Of a DNA stretch of 64,000 nucleotides, positions 62,776 to 64,000 are shown piece after piece. The first letter of the stretch is position 1. Every line of letters starts with the position of its first letter. The translations under genes and the position numbers were made by a program. Origin of the DNA: Bacteroidales bacterium UBA4116 (GTDB lineage: Bacteria > Bacteroidota > Bacteroidia > Bacteroidales > Tannerellaceae); the NCBI GenBank assembly GCA_002381645.1, contig DFXE01000011.1:234419-298418 (forward strand). The letters are read 5' to 3'. Under the pieces are notes generated by a model. That model ran no database searches, was not told where the DNA came from, and saw only the letters and a program-made list of their open reading frames with translations.

Positions 62776-63730
62776 GAATATTTTAGGGAGTACGGTAGCA
62801 GGACTGATTTGTTTAACTGCTTGTATTGCCATAGGCTCCAATGATGTTGAGAAAGTAAAAAAAGAGCGCCCTCTGGTTTCTGCTATGACTATTTCGCCTG
62901 ATGTTCCTTCATCAGTAAAAGTTTTCGGACAGGAGATAGATATTACCCGTTATAATATGCATGAAGGATTCGATAGGGAATTAAGTAGTTTTACTTATTT
63001 TCATTCTACAACCTTATTATTGTTTAAACGGGCTAATTATGTCTTTCCAATTATTGAACCCATTTTGAAAGCACACGGAATTCCTGATGATTTTAAATAC
63101 CTTGCTGTTATCGAAAGTCATCTCGACCCGAGGGTTACCTCTTCGGCTCGTGCCGTAGGTACATGGCAGTTTCTTGAAAGCACAGGAAAACAATATGGAT
63201 TAACAATCACTCCTACTGTTGATGAACGTTGCGACGTAGCCAAATCAACCATAGCTGCATGTAAATATTTAAAAGCCGCATATGCGAAATATGGTGATTG
63301 GTTTAATGTTGCAGCTTCATATAATGCTGGAATGGGACGTATTACAGGAGAATTGACAAAACAATATGCTGAAAGTACTTTTGATTTATGGCTCGTCCAG
63401 GAAACTACTCGTTATCCATACCGGATAATGGCCATTAAACAAATATTTGAAAATCCATATAAATATGGTTTTGTATTGCAGGCAAAAGATTTATACAAAC
63501 CTATAAAAACTAAGGAAATACCCGTATCGTCGGATATAATTGACTTAGCTGAATTTGCAAAAAGGCAAGGTATTACATATGCGGATTTGAAACGATTTAA
63601 TCCCTGGTTGAGAGATCGGAAATTGAATACATTAGGTAAAACATATAAATTGTTGATACCGGAAAATGAAGATTTGTTTTATAATCGTCCTAATACTTAT
63701 GTTCATGATAGGCGGTGGGTTGTAAATTAA
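62750..63730 (+). CDS. Membrane-bound lytic transglycosylase (MltD-like, SLT domain)
   Basis: 326 residues with a hydrophobic N-terminal segment (about 10-28). SLT (GH23) domain about 100-245: catalytic Glu122 in the ES of AVIESHLDP, SARAVGTWQF, and AASYNAGMGRI near 190. Cleaves peptidoglycan between MurNAc and GlcNAc with 1,6-anhydro product. A degenerate LysM-like part follows (about 265-305, LAEFAKRQGITYADLKRFNPWL). The start overlaps the upstream gene by 26 bases, so the two are translationally coupled. Confidence 0.92.
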   Translation: MYKIKLLNKNILGSTVAGLICLTACIAIGSNDVEKVKKERPLVSAMTISPDVPSSVKVFGQEIDITRYNMHEGFDRELSSFTYFHSTTLLLFKRANYVFPIIEPILKAHGIPDDFKYLAVIESHLDPRVTSSARAVGTWQFLESTGKQYGLTITPTVDERCDVAKSTIAACKYLKAAYAKYGDWFNVAASYNAGMGRITGELTKQYAESTFDLWLVQETTRYPYRIMAIKQIFENPYKYGFVLQAKDLYKPIKTKEIPVSSDIIDLAEFAKRQGITYADLKRFNPWLRDRKLNTLGKTYKLLIPENEDLFYNRPNTYVHDRRWVVN

Positions 63731-63801
63731 TAGAAAGTCAAATAATTGAACCCTGCCCTTACGGATTCTTAGCATATAATAAATATATCATATATGCCAA
63801 C

Positions 63802-63853
63802 AAAAAGGCGGGCTGTTCATCCAATTTAATTATTGAGGAATAGCCCGCTTTTT
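63802..63853. terminator. Bidirectional terminator
   Basis: AAAAAGGCGGGCT/AGCCCGCTTTTT with one bulged G and a 27-base loop that can itself pair partly. A-run on the left and T-run on the right, so it can end both the transglycosylase transcript and the gene coming from the right. Confidence 0.8.
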
Positions 63854-63870
63854 AAATAAATAAATCCAAG

Positions 63871-64000
63871 TTACACTTTTGGCTTAATCGTTATTTGTTG
63901 TTTATAGACATTGCCGTTGTAATGTAATTTATATACATTGAGGATGAAATCTGTGGCATCAGCTTTTTCGATCATAAACGAACCGTTGCTTTTATCGATG
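63871..64000 (-). CDS. C-terminal fragment of a gene entering from the right
   Basis: Minus-strand frame open from the window edge to TAA at 63873-63871: 42 visible residues, with SNGSFMIEKADATDFILNVY near the start and ITIKPKV at the end. Composition looks like a beta-rich domain. It ends 18 bases before a terminator, as a real gene would. I do not recognise the family. Confidence 0.6.
   Translation of the reverse strand, partial: IDKSNGSFMIEKADATDFILNVYKLHYNGNVYKQQITIKPKV

Noticed and set aside
63731..63801. Additional gene after the transglycosylase
   Set aside because: Only 71 bases with no open frame; ends in the bidirectional terminator.

Overview
The window is bacterial and comes from the phylum Bacteroidota, most likely order Bacteroidales. 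Evidence: four SusC/SusD-type nutrient uptake loci, the Bacteroidota promoter element TAnnTTTG upstream of many genes, weak Shine-Dalgarno sequences, many lipoproteins with the lipobox Cys, two proteins with type IX secretion (T9SS) C-terminal domains, and the bamD-rpoZ-DUF4293 and gnd-zwf-pgl gene orders. The genus cannot be fixed from the sequence alone.

Layout. 1-0.76 kb: the 3' end of a SusD gene, its terminator and a tRNA-Gly(CCC). 0.8-2.3 kb: argB and a secreted DUF1080 protein. 2.7-20.2 kb: three paralogous susC-susD loci, all starting with nearly the same leader and SusC head, interrupted by an AT-rich T9SS cargo protein and a non-coding array of 21-23 bp repeats. No glycoside hydrolase or regulator lies inside these loci, so the ligands cannot be told. 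20.3-33.8 kb: a two-domain ABC ATPase; a three-gene operon of ECF sigma factor, membrane-anchored beta-barrel protein and serpin lipoprotein; an HTH regulator; a cytidylate-kinase-like protein; a MATE exporter; free methionine-(R)-sulfoxide reductase; NhaA; an IMPACT-family protein; UvrA.

33.8-37.1 kb is the most accessory-looking part. A 1 kb spacer carries three different palindromic repeat elements and the 5' remnant of a secreted-protein gene. It is followed by an AT-rich MACPF-domain lipoprotein, resembling the Bacteroidales secreted antimicrobial proteins, and a DUF4925 lipoprotein.

37.2-50.2 kb: a secreted GH2 beta-galactosidase, two AraC-type regulators, a radical-SAM/DNA-metabolism gene pair with a patatin, a DUF2156 protein, and the oxidative pentose phosphate operon gnd-zwf-pgl. 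50.2-54 kb: an MFS transporter, a beta-propeller lipoprotein and a C4-dicarboxylate transporter. 54.0-55.2 kb: a small phage-like regulatory island with divergent HTH genes around a palindromic operator. 55.3-64 kb: phenylacetate-CoA ligase with an ACT protein, bamD-rpoZ-DUF4293, and an envelope cluster (PorT-like barrel, LysM/periplasmic-binding protein, T9SS type-B-domain protein, lytic transglycosylase).

The best candidates for undescribed biology are the MACPF locus with its repeats, the sigma/barrel/serpin operon, the helically phased repeat arrays at 9.1 and 34.3 kb, and the shared leader-plus-head cassette of the SusC genes. Family names are from recognition of motifs; no database search was run.
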